From Acinetobacter proteolyticus (GTDB lineage: Bacteria > Pseudomonadota > Gammaproteobacteria > Pseudomonadales > Moraxellaceae): DNA of 64,000 nt. This document shows, in pieces, positions 1 through 7,173 of this stretch. The stretch is from contig NZ_KB849179.1 in NCBI RefSeq assembly GCF_000367945.1, forward strand, positions 3,143,470-3,207,469, written 5' to 3'. Made by a program: the position numbers and the translations under genes. How positions within the stretch are numbered: the first letter of the stretch is position 1; the number at the start of each line of letters is the position of its first letter. The notes under the pieces are model-generated. The model was not told the origin of the DNA. It searched no databases and worked only from the letters and a program-made list of their open reading frames with translations.

Positions 1-1187
1 ACAAGCAAAAAAAATGGCAGTCTTACTTTAAGCGGCTGCGTGATGAAGCACCGGTACATTATCAAGCCAACAGTCCGTTTGGGGCATTTTGGTCGGTCAC
101 GCGTTACGATGATATTGTCTATGTCGATAAAAATCATGAGATTTTTTCAGCTGAACCTGTGATCGCGATTGGCAACACCCCTCCTGGGTTAGATGCTGAA
201 ATGTTTATTGCAATGGACCCACCCAAGCACGATGTGCAGCGGCAGGCCGTACAGGATGTAGTCGCACCAAAAAATCTCAAAGAGCTAGAGGGTTTGATTC
301 GGCTACGCGTGCAAGAGGTTTTGGATCAGTTGCCAACGGATCAGCCGTTTGATTGGGTGCAGAATGTTTCGATTGAGCTGACAGCCCGTATGTTGGCAAC
401 ATTATTTGATTTCCCATACGAAAAGCGGCACAAATTGGTTGAATGGTCAGACTTGATGGCTGGCACTGCGGAGGCCACAGGTGGGACAGTGACAAATTTG
501 GATGAGATTTTTGATGCAGCAGTCGATGCAGCAAAGCATTTTGCGGAGTTATGGCATAGAAAAGCCGCACAAAAATCTGCAGGCGCTGAAATGGGCTATG
601 ATTTGATCAGCTTGATGCAGTCAAACGAAGCGACTAAAGACCTGATTTATCGGCCGATGGAGTTTATGGGCAATTTGGTCTTGCTAATTGTCGGCGGCAA
701 CGATACCACACGCAACTCGATGACGGGTGGGGTATACGCACTTAACCTGTTTCCAAATGAGTTCGTCAAACTCAAAAACAATCCGAGCTTGATCCCGAAC
801 ATGGTATCCGAAATTATTCGCTGGCAAACCCCGCTGGCCTATATGCGTCGGATTGCCAAGCAAGATGTAGAGCTTAACGGTCAGACCATCAAAAAAGGCG
901 ACAAGGTGGTGATGTGGTACGTTTCTGGCAACCGCGATGAGCGAGTGATTGAGCGACCTGATGAATTGATCATTGATCGTAAAGGTGCGCGTAATCATCT
1001 GTCATTTGGTTTTGGTGTGCATCGCTGTATGGGTAATCGCTTGGCCGAGATGCAGTTGCGAATCTTATGGGAAGAGCTGCTTCAGCGTTTTGAAAATATT
1101 GAGGTTTTGGGTGAGCCAGAAATTGTGCAATCTAACTTTGTGCGCGGCTATGCCAAGATGATGGTCAAACTGACTGCCAAAGCGTAG
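1..1187 (+). CDS. Cytochrome P450, CYP153-type alkane/fatty-acid omega-hydroxylase (5' end missing)
   Basis: Haem monooxygenase that hydroxylates the terminal carbon of medium-chain alkanes or related substrates, using electrons from a ferredoxin and ferredoxin reductase. The reading frame is open from base 3 with no start codon in the window, so the N-terminus lies upstream. The translated start (FKRLRDEAPVHY, then FWSVTRYDDI) matches the CYP153 N-terminal region. Visible motifs are the I-helix oxygen-binding GGNDTTRNS, the ExxR motif (EIIR) and the haem loop FGFGVHRCMG with the cysteine ligand. The gene for the ferredoxin reductase follows 86 bp downstream in the same direction, which is the usual CYP153 operon order; the ferredoxin is presumably upstream. 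The family call is strong, substrate range is inferred. Confidence 0.9.
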   Translation, partial: KQKKWQSYFKRLRDEAPVHYQANSPFGAFWSVTRYDDIVYVDKNHEIFSAEPVIAIGNTPPGLDAEMFIAMDPPKHDVQRQAVQDVVAPKNLKELEGLIRLRVQEVLDQLPTDQPFDWVQNVSIELTARMLATLFDFPYEKRHKLVEWSDLMAGTAEATGGTVTNLDEIFDAAVDAAKHFAELWHRKAAQKSAGAEMGYDLISLMQSNEATKDLIYRPMEFMGNLVLLIVGGNDTTRNSMTGGVYALNLFPNEFVKLKNNPSLIPNMVSEIIRWQTPLAYMRRIAKQDVELNGQTIKKGDKVVMWYVSGNRDERVIERPDELIIDRKGARNHLSFGFGVHRCMGNRLAEMQLRILWEELLQRFENIEVLGEPEIVQSNFVRGYAKMMVKLTAKA

Positions 1188-1273
1188 GTATCAAAATAGG
1201 CGACAGAGGCATTTTGCAACTGTCGTCGGCAACAATTGATGCTGTGCATCAACCATGAACTGAGTGAATTCAT

Positions 1274-2488
1274 ATGCAAACAATCGTCATCATTGGCGCA
1301 AGTCATGCTGCGGCGCAGTTGGCGGCAAGTCTGCGGCCAGATGGCTGGCAGGGCGAGATTGTGGTGATCGGCGATGAGCCGTATTTGCCGTATCATCGAC
1401 CGCCGTTGTCCAAGACCTTTTTATGCGGTGCACAACTGGTCGATGAGTTATTGATTCGGCCAGCCGCTTTTTATCAAAAAAATCAGATCGAATTTCGGCA
1501 CGGGCGGGTGGTTGCGATTGATCGGGCAGCGCGCAGCGTGACACTACAAGATGGCAGTACGCTTGCGTATGACCAGTTGGCGCTGTGTACCGGTGCACGA
1601 GTCAGGACGGTGTCGCTGGCTGGGTCTGATTTGGCAGGTGTGCATTATCTTAGAAATATCAGCGATGTACAGGCTATCCAGCCATTTGTACAACCCAACG
1701 GCAAAGCAGTGGTGATCGGTGGTGGCTATATCGGTCTTGAAACAGCCGCCGCATTGACCGAGCAGGGCATGCAGGTGGTGGTCTTGGAAGCCGCCGAGCG
1801 GATTTTGCAGCGGGTAACTGCACCGGAAGTGTCGGACTTTTATACGCGGATTCATCGCGAACAGGGTGTGACGATTCATACCGGTGTGTCGGTCACGGCG
1901 ATCACGGGTGAGGGGCGGGCGCAAGCGGTGCTGTGTGCCGATGGTTCGATGTTCGATGCAGATCTGGTGATCATCGGGGTCGGGGTTGTACCGAATATCG
2001 AGTTGGCGCTGGACGCGGGCTTGCAGGTGGACAATGGTATTGTGATTGATGAGTATTGCCGTACCAGTGCGCCAGAGATTGTGGCCATCGGGGATTGTGC
2101 CAATGCGTTTAATCCGATTTATCAGCGGCGGATGCGCTTGGAGTCGGTACCAAACGCCAATGAACAGGCCAAAATTGCCTCGGCGACCTTGTGTGGCTTA
2201 CAGCGGACCTCGAAGAGTTTGCCTTGGTTTTGGTCAGATCAGTATGATCTAAAGTTGCAGATTGCGGGACTCAGTCAGGGGTATGATCAGATCGTGATTC
2301 GGGGTGATGTGCAGCAAAGGCGTAGCTTTGCAGCGTTTTATTTGCAGGCGGGTCGCCTGATTGCGGCGGATTGTGTGAATCGTCCGCAGGAGTTTATGCT
2401 AAGCAAAAAGCTGATCACGGCTGGTACGGCGGTCGATCCACTGCGGTTGGCGGATGAGTCGATTGCGGTACAGGCGTTGATGGGGTAG
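1274..2488 (+). CDS. Ferredoxin--NAD(+) reductase partner of the P450
   Basis: FAD flavoprotein of the putidaredoxin/rhodocoxin reductase type that passes electrons from NADH to a 2Fe-2S ferredoxin serving the P450. The 404-aa length is normal. The N-terminus has the FAD-binding stretch VIIGASHAAAQLAASLR, the middle has a second Rossmann motif VVIGGGYIGLETAAAL for NADH, and VAIGDCAN is the second FAD contact. The ATG is preceded by GAGTGAATTC. It is co-directional with the upstream CYP153-type gene, so the two probably form one alkane-oxidation operon. The GC content looks somewhat higher than in the neighbouring core genes, which fits a mobile catabolic module. Confidence 0.88.
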   Translation: MQTIVIIGASHAAAQLAASLRPDGWQGEIVVIGDEPYLPYHRPPLSKTFLCGAQLVDELLIRPAAFYQKNQIEFRHGRVVAIDRAARSVTLQDGSTLAYDQLALCTGARVRTVSLAGSDLAGVHYLRNISDVQAIQPFVQPNGKAVVIGGGYIGLETAAALTEQGMQVVVLEAAERILQRVTAPEVSDFYTRIHREQGVTIHTGVSVTAITGEGRAQAVLCADGSMFDADLVIIGVGVVPNIELALDAGLQVDNGIVIDEYCRTSAPEIVAIGDCANAFNPIYQRRMRLESVPNANEQAKIASATLCGLQRTSKSLPWFWSDQYDLKLQIAGLSQGYDQIVIRGDVQQRRSFAAFYLQAGRLIAADCVNRPQEFMLSKKLITAGTAVDPLRLADESIAVQALMG

Positions 2489-2526
2489 CTTAAAACTACA
2501 TCAGGCTAGATTTGCATTACGCTGAT

Positions 2527-3027
2527 TCAGATGTTAATCAGAATGGCATCGATAGATACCTGTGAGAGCAAGTCAGGTGCAGCTTTGGCTTTGTGTAATT
2601 CACCACCCGTGATCGCAAACACGATGGGTAATCCATACCCATCTACGGCAAGATGGATCTTACTTGTCTTGCTACCTCGACTTAAGCCAATCGCCTCCTG
2701 ATCGTGAGTTGCAGCACGTGCATTATGTTGATGTGCCTTGACGTAATTGCTATCCATAACCCCTACTCTATATCAGAGTCAGTAGATAAAACCCTGAGTA
2801 TGCTTTGGAAAAAACCTTTTGCTGACCAGTCGTTGTATCTTTTGTAGAGATTAGGCTGCTGACCAAACTCAGTCAGGAGGTAGGTCTAGCCATGGACATT
2901 TCACCCACATTCTGTAGAGCATGGCTTCTACGGTGAGCCGTAAATTTGGTTTGTGATCAATGTCCTGTTGCTTGAGCATAGGAGAAATCTTTGCTCAATG
3001 TTGGTCGTTCAGCATAAAGCGTGGCAT
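2527..3027 (-). pseudogene. Decayed IS5-family (IS427-group) transposase
   Basis: Remnant of an insertion sequence. Read on the minus strand from an ATG at 3027, the translation begins MPRFMLNDQH, then hits a stop where the family has tryptophan. It continues as LRLTVEAMLYRMWVKCPWLDLPPD, hits another stop or frameshift, resumes as EFGQQPNLYKRYNDWSAKGFF, hits an amber codon, and finally gives an open stretch starting MDSNYVKAHQHN. That last stretch carries the DDE-type SRGSKTSKIHLAVDGYGLP region and ends abruptly near 2527. The order and motifs match two-frame IS427-group transposases. With several stops and no 3' half it cannot be active. No inverted repeats were recognised. Confidence 0.82.
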
Positions 3028-3235
3028 GGTGGACTCGGATGGGGAGAGCTTTAATTCTCTGAGTCTGCCTCCAATTTGCAATCAATATTTTCAAACGTCA
3101 ACACACTCTAATGTAAAAAAACTAACATTAAAAAAACACCTCTGCCAAAAGGTCTGGTAGCTATATTCGATGTCAAAGATGATCTGGCTCACCTGCTGCG
3201 TTGTTAACTCATTCTATCAAATTTTGAGGACAGGC

Positions 3236-3264
3236 TTGACATTTGGTCAATCGACCAATATATA
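3236..3264 (+). promoter_or_regulatory. Sigma70-type promoter of the hydrolase/TetR operon
   Basis: TTGACA at 3236-3241 and TATATA at 3259-3264 are separated by exactly 17 bp, giving a near-consensus promoter that faces the operon starting at 3414. The whole spacer is filled by an inverted repeat (3243-3258), so a bound repressor would block polymerase directly. Confidence 0.7.
3243..3258. promoter_or_regulatory. Operator copy 1 (TetR-type palindrome)
   Basis: Inverted repeat TTGGTC-AATC-GACCAA lying between the -35 and -10 boxes. An almost identical copy follows 36 bp downstream. The natural candidate regulator is the TetR protein encoded in the same operon at 4355; this pairing is inferred. 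Confidence 0.72.
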
Positions 3265-3278
3265 TTCAAAATATGCAT

Positions 3279-3294
3279 TTGGTCATTTGACCAA
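3279..3294. promoter_or_regulatory. Operator copy 2 (TetR-type palindrome)
   Basis: Inverted repeat TTGGTC-ATTT-GACCAA, with the same arms as the copy at 3243. The centres are 36 bp apart, so the two sites lie on roughly similar helical faces. This site falls just after the predicted transcription start. Confidence 0.72.
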
Positions 3295-3413
3295 TACCCG
3301 TTGAATTCTTGTGTGATATTTGCTGTGCCTGACCAAGGTGAAAAATATTGCTCAAGGTCAAATGTGATAGCAGGTTTACAGACATTCGATGCCTTTACAA
3401 GGAAACTCTCGCC

Positions 3414-4283
3414 ATGACTCATATGATCAATATCCAGCCACGTAAGCCGCGGTTTGATTTAAGTGATGTTCCAGTTTTTTGGAACGACGGTGACCCGGTG
3501 TTAACACGCTTCTTTGATGCACTTTCTATTCACTTCCCCGATGGAGAGCGTTTTTTTATTCAGTCGGTGCGTAACTATCAGGATCTGGTCACAGATCCTA
3601 AACTGAGAGAAGATATCAAAAACTTTTTTCGCCAAGAAGCGCAACATGGCATTGTGCATGACCAGTATAATGCGGTGATGCAGTCGCAAGGCATTCATGT
3701 CGAAAAGGTCATCGCAAGATTCAAATTATTTATTCGGCTCTCCCAAAAACACCTGCCCGCCAAGTATCTGTTGGCCATGACAGCTGCCTTTGAACATATT
3801 ACTGCTGTACTAGGCGAGGGTGCTATGGAGGGTGAGGGTGAGATGTTCAAGAATGCTCATCCCGCAATGCGTGCCATGTTCATGTGGCATGGGGTAGAAG
3901 AAGTCGAACACAAAACAGTAGCCTTTGATGTTTACGAAACAGCGGCAGGTGGGGGGTATTTCACCCGCGCATCTGCTTTGATTATCGGAACGCTACTGGT
4001 ACATGCGGTGGTTGGCTCAGTTCTTTGGCATATGTTGAAAATTGACAAACTACAAGGTCAGCCATTGGTGCTTGCTAAGGGATTTTATCGCCTCTATGGA
4101 CCACGTGGCCTGATTACCAGACTTATTCCACGCTATCTGGACTGGTTTAAGCCAGGTTTCCATCCTAGCGACACCGAAATCCCAGAAAAGGTTAATTCTT
4201 GGCTGGCTGAATATGATAAGCATCAAGACCCTATGGAAGCGTCACGAATTGTTTTTAATGTCCCCATTGCAAAAGCTGTATAG
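3414..4283 (+). CDS. Predicted metal-dependent hydrolase (PF10118-like, ferritin-like helical protein)
   Basis: Protein of 289 aa resembling the bacterial 'predicted metal-dependent hydrolase' family. The true start is taken at ATG 3414, 9 bp after an AAGGAA ribosome-binding site, rather than the upstream in-frame GTG. Candidate metal ligands occur in helical segments: E75/H78 (RQEAQH), E127/H128 (FEHIT) and H159, E162 and H166 (WHGVEEVEH), a spacing that suggests a dinuclear metal site in a helical bundle. A hydrophobic stretch around residues 190-210 could be membrane-associated. It is the first gene of a TetR-controlled operon with an acyltransferase-like protein and two thioesterases, so an acyl or lipid substrate is a reasonable guess. 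No reaction is established. Confidence 0.78.
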   Translation: MTHMINIQPRKPRFDLSDVPVFWNDGDPVLTRFFDALSIHFPDGERFFIQSVRNYQDLVTDPKLREDIKNFFRQEAQHGIVHDQYNAVMQSQGIHVEKVIARFKLFIRLSQKHLPAKYLLAMTAAFEHITAVLGEGAMEGEGEMFKNAHPAMRAMFMWHGVEEVEHKTVAFDVYETAAGGGYFTRASALIIGTLLVHAVVGSVLWHMLKIDKLQGQPLVLAKGFYRLYGPRGLITRLIPRYLDWFKPGFHPSDTEIPEKVNSWLAEYDKHQDPMEASRIVFNVPIAKAV

Positions 4284-4308
4284 ATCAGGAGAGACCGTGA
4301 AAGACTCG

Positions 4309-4330
4309 ACTCGACTTGACCAAGTCGAGT
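4309..4330. promoter_or_regulatory. Perfect 22-bp palindrome upstream of tetR
   Basis: Arms ACTCGACTTG and CAAGTCGAGT are exact reverse complements around a 2-bp centre (AC). The site lies between the stop codon of the hydrolase gene and the tetR start, 25 bp before the ATG. No T-run follows, so it is not a classical terminator. It is a candidate internal operator, with arms different from the upstream pair at 3243 and 3279. Confidence 0.55.
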
Positions 4331-4354
4331 AACCTGTCTTATTGATATAATGTT

Positions 4355-4993
4355 ATGAGTCAAACTATGTTGAGTAGTGAATCTACGCGAGTCGAAGTTG
4401 CTGACCGCGAGAGAGTATTAGCCGCTTCTGCCAAGCTGTTTCGAGAAAAGGGTTTTGAGCGTACCAGTGTGCGAGAAATTGCCAGTGCTTGTGGTATTCT
4501 TCCAGGCAGTCTGCATTACCGCTATCGTAGTAAAGACGATATTTTGGTTGATATGATGCGGCTTGCTATTGAGAGAACTATTTACAGGATTGTTGAGGCG
4601 ACTTCCGCGATTCAAGATCCACTCAAAAAAATGCAATCGGCACTGCAGACACATGTCGATATCCTTATGTCGGGTGACGATATGGTTTATGTGTTGTTGT
4701 TTGAGTGGCGCTCGGTACATGGAGTCGCACGTGAGCAGATTATTGCTGAGAGAGACAGATACGAGCGATATTGGCAGACAATTCTTGATGATCTGCAGTC
4801 TTATGGTTGTATCCGAAACGATGTGGATGCAGATCTGTTAAGACTGATTGGGCTAGGAGCAATAAACTGGGCTGCCACTTGGTATAAAGAAAATGGTAAG
4901 TACAATCTTGAACAGATCGCGGATGCGATATGGCAGATGATGACAAGAGGCATCCTTAATCCAGATTTTCACGAAGAGGCAAAAAACCTGTGA
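4355..4993 (+). CDS. TetR/AcrR family transcriptional regulator
   Basis: Repressor of 212 aa with the usual TetR layout. An N-terminal helix-turn-helix (FERTSVREIASACGIL, then LHYRYRSKDD, about residues 35-70) is followed by a helical ligand-binding half. It lies within an operon whose promoter carries two TetR-type palindromes (3243, 3279) and follows a third, different palindrome at 4309, so autoregulation is likely. Its stop codon overlaps the GTG start of the next gene (4990), indicating translational coupling. The ligand is unknown; acyl-CoA or fatty-acid-like molecules are plausible given the thioesterase neighbours. Confidence 0.88.
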   Translation: MSQTMLSSESTRVEVADRERVLAASAKLFREKGFERTSVREIASACGILPGSLHYRYRSKDDILVDMMRLAIERTIYRIVEATSAIQDPLKKMQSALQTHVDILMSGDDMVYVLLFEWRSVHGVAREQIIAERDRYERYWQTILDDLQSYGCIRNDVDADLLRLIGLGAINWAATWYKENGKYNLEQIADAIWQMMTRGILNPDFHEEAKNL

Positions 4994-5961
4994 CCAACTA
5001 TAAGACTCCATCCCGTATCACGCACGCCATCGGGAGGCATTGTGGCAGCTCCGCAATTCGTGATTTGCTCGAGTTTAATGGGCTGAATATTTCCGAGGCC
5101 ATGTGCTTTGGATTAGGCTCAGGGCTTGGCGTGACCTATTTGGAAATGGCTGACGCCCCTGTGCCATTTTTAGTGCATGTGCGGTCTTTGGGGTTTGAAG
5201 CGCGCGTATTTGAAAGTATCGGTATACCCTTTGAGTGGCAAACCTTCGAGTCACCCGAATCGGCAGCCACCGCGCTGGAGAAATGTTTGGATGCGGGTCA
5301 CCCCACCCTGTTGCTGACGGATATTTTTTATTTACCTTACTTCAACAGCAGCACGCACTTTCCCGGTCACGCCATAGCCGCTTGGTCGAGAAATCCAGAG
5401 ACAGGTGCGGTATTTGTCACCGATACCGAGCGTCCGAGTGTTTTGTCGGTGACGCGAGAGGCACTGACCCGCGCACGTTTTTCTACACAGCCCCCATTTA
5501 TTCACTATGGCAATATGTTCACGCCCACCGCGTTTCAAGGCGAAATTACCCCCGAGATGATTACCGGTGTCATCCATGACAACGCCAAGTCATTAGCTGT
5601 GAGTGGCATATCGGCACTGGAAACATGGCTGGCCGAACTGAGTCGTTGGGGAGCCACAGGCGATTGGCACTGGACGACCCGATTTGCCTACCAAATTATT
5701 GAAAAGCGTGGCACAGGTGGCGGCGGCTTCCGCAAAATGTACGCTGAATTCCTTGATGAAGCGGTTCACTATGACGCAAGTGTACAGCAATATCGACTGC
5801 CCCTGTTAATGAGGGCTTGCGAAAAAGCATGGACGGCATTAGCCATGTGTTTGAAGTCTGCCTCGGAAAGCACAAACTTTCCATATGCCGCCATTGAAGA
5901 GGCCATTGTGGCGGTGATGCAGGCCGAACGTAATTATACAGATGCCGCCCTTGCACTTTGA
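4990..5961 (+). CDS. BtrH N-terminal domain protein (papain-like acyltransferase family)
   Basis: Protein of 323 aa similar to the BtrH_N/DUF4872 family, named after the butirosin acyltransferase BtrH. Candidate catalytic residues are a cysteine at position 18 in GRHCGSSAIRDLL, a histidine in FPGHAIAAW and an aspartate in VFVTDTE, in the Cys-His-Asp order expected for this fold. The GTG start overlaps the tetR stop codon by 4 bp. The next gene starts 56 bp downstream. BtrH-type enzymes move an acyl group from a carrier to an amine, so this protein may transfer or remove an acyl group in the pathway served by the two thioesterases. Its real substrate is unknown. Confidence 0.78.
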   Translation: MTNYKTPSRITHAIGRHCGSSAIRDLLEFNGLNISEAMCFGLGSGLGVTYLEMADAPVPFLVHVRSLGFEARVFESIGIPFEWQTFESPESAATALEKCLDAGHPTLLLTDIFYLPYFNSSTHFPGHAIAAWSRNPETGAVFVTDTERPSVLSVTREALTRARFSTQPPFIHYGNMFTPTAFQGEITPEMITGVIHDNAKSLAVSGISALETWLAELSRWGATGDWHWTTRFAYQIIEKRGTGGGGFRKMYAEFLDEAVHYDASVQQYRLPLLMRACEKAWTALAMCLKSASESTNFPYAAIEEAIVAVMQAERNYTDAALAL

Positions 5962-6017
5962 GACGTGCCGCTAATTTTTTCGCAATAAAATCAGCCAGCA
6001 ATGGCGGGAGTTCAAAA

Positions 6018-6482
6018 ATGGACAGTAATAACACGGCACACCTGACCATGGCTAAGGCGTTTTTTGGTACTAATCACCCTTTATTCAATATGTTCAATAT
6101 TAGTGTTGGTGCAGTGAGCGATGGTCATGCCGAGATGACGATGCCCTTCTCTGAGCAACTCTCTGACCGTAAAGGCTCACTGCATCGAGGGGCTTTGGTG
6201 ACGCTGCTGGATACGACTTGCGGCTTATCTATTTTTTCGTCATTGCGGTCGTTAGAGCCGATTGCCACTATTGATTTGCGTGTCGATTTTTTGCGACGTA
6301 TTCCCTCTGCGGTAGGTTTAAAGGCGATAGTGGATTGCATTGGTAGAACCGATACGGTGGCCTTTATCACGGGCCGAGCGGTTGCAGAAGACAGTGGTGA
6401 GCTACTGGCTACTGTCACTGGTTCTTTCGCAATCGGCACGATGGGACCCTCTTTTGACAGCAATGAAGCGCGAGGCGAGTGA
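6018..6482 (+). CDS. PaaI-family hot-dog thioesterase 1
   Basis: Small hot-dog fold protein (154 aa from ATG 6018, with GGGAG 8 bp upstream; the frame stays open to 5958 but that start has no ribosome-binding site). The signature GSLHRGALVTLLDTTCG matches the PaaI/acyl-CoA thioesterase central helix, and IDLRVDFLR is the typical edge strand. It probably hydrolyses an acyl thioester. It is followed within 1 bp by a second hot-dog gene, so the two may form a heteromer or act on successive intermediates. Confidence 0.85.
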   Translation: MDSNNTAHLTMAKAFFGTNHPLFNMFNISVGAVSDGHAEMTMPFSEQLSDRKGSLHRGALVTLLDTTCGLSIFSSLRSLEPIATIDLRVDFLRRIPSAVGLKAIVDCIGRTDTVAFITGRAVAEDSGELLATVTGSFAIGTMGPSFDSNEARGE

Positions 6483-6483
6483 T

Positions 6484-6903
6484 ATGAGTATAGTAAATCA
6501 GATGAGCGCGGAAACACCCCCACTAAAATTGTGTGACGAGCCTTTTGTCGATTTTCTAGGTTTTCGTGAGGAAATGCAACATGGAGAAATACAGTACTTT
6601 ATGGACTTTCGTGATTCGCATATCGGCAACCCGATGATTGGCACGTTTCATGGCGGCATTCTCGCGAGTTTTGGTGAAGTGGCCGCCGCCGCCTATCTTG
6701 CCCGTCAGCGTGGTGATAATGAGCTGCCCTTATGCTCCACGATGACCTTTGATTACCTGCGGCCAGCATTTATAGGTACGTTACAGGCAGTCCCCAGTAT
6801 TGTTCGTGCGGGTCGGCGCATTACGACAGTATCGGTTCAGTTACTACTTGATGGCAAGTTGGTTTGTATCGGTCGATTCCTGTTTACGGTTAGCAGCAAA
6901 TAA
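6484..6903 (+). CDS. PaaI-family hot-dog thioesterase 2
   Basis: Second hot-dog fold protein of 139 aa starting at ATG 6484, one base after the stop of the previous gene. Motifs are GTFHGGILASFGEVAAAAYL (central helix) and TMTFDYLRPAFIG (strand). It differs clearly from its neighbour, so this is not a recent tandem duplication. It ends the TetR-controlled cluster; beyond it come transposon fragments with no clear terminator. Confidence 0.83.
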   Translation: MSIVNQMSAETPPLKLCDEPFVDFLGFREEMQHGEIQYFMDFRDSHIGNPMIGTFHGGILASFGEVAAAAYLARQRGDNELPLCSTMTFDYLRPAFIGTLQAVPSIVRAGRRITTVSVQLLLDGKLVCIGRFLFTVSSK

Positions 6904-6994
6904 AATTGGAGCAAGCTCAGTTCAGGATGCCGACCCTGTTTTACTCAGAAAAATTTTCAATAGATAGACAAATAATATCAAATAGCTGGAACTA

Positions 6995-7135
6995 CTACTG
7001 ATACCGATACAGCGTTGGCGCAGAAATCCCAAACTCCTTCGCCAATGCTCGCTTGGTTTTGTAGTCGCCAGATTCAAGACGTTGATGCAGCAGAGCCACT
7101 TGTTCAGGAGTCAGTGACGGCTTACGGCCCTTGTA
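6995..7135 (-). pseudogene. 3' fragment of a serine resolvase gene (tnpR)
   Basis: On the minus strand the sequence immediately outside the Tn3-type inverted repeat reads YKGRKPSLTPEQVALL, continues through KTKRALAKEFGISAPTLYRY and ends in a TAG at 6995. This is the C-terminal DNA-binding helix-turn-helix of Tn3/Tn21-type resolvases. The catalytic part is missing because the gene is cut exactly at the inverted repeat, so a Tn3-family element inserted into, or recombined within, another element's resolvase gene. Confidence 0.85.
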
Positions 7136-7173
7136 GGGGTCGTCTCAGGAAACGGAAAATATAGCACGCTAAG
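7136..7173. repeat. 38-bp terminal inverted repeat of a Tn3-family (Tn21-like) transposon
   Basis: The sequence begins GGGGTCGTCTCAGGAAACGG and ends GCACGCTAAG, very close to the 38-bp Tn21-subgroup inverted repeat. It overlaps the stop codon of the adjacent transposase gene, as in intact elements of this family. The flanking pentamer TTGTA (7131-7135) would be one side of the target duplication; the partner end is not visible in the window. Confidence 0.85.

Noticed and set aside
684..998. Antisense reading frames inside P450, glmS and other genes
   Set aside because: They are shadows of strongly supported genes, have no ribosome-binding sites and no recognisable domains.
4309..4330. Rho-independent terminator after the hydrolase gene
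   Set aside because: The stem is perfect but is not followed by a T-run, and the next gene continues in the same direction, so an operator is preferred.
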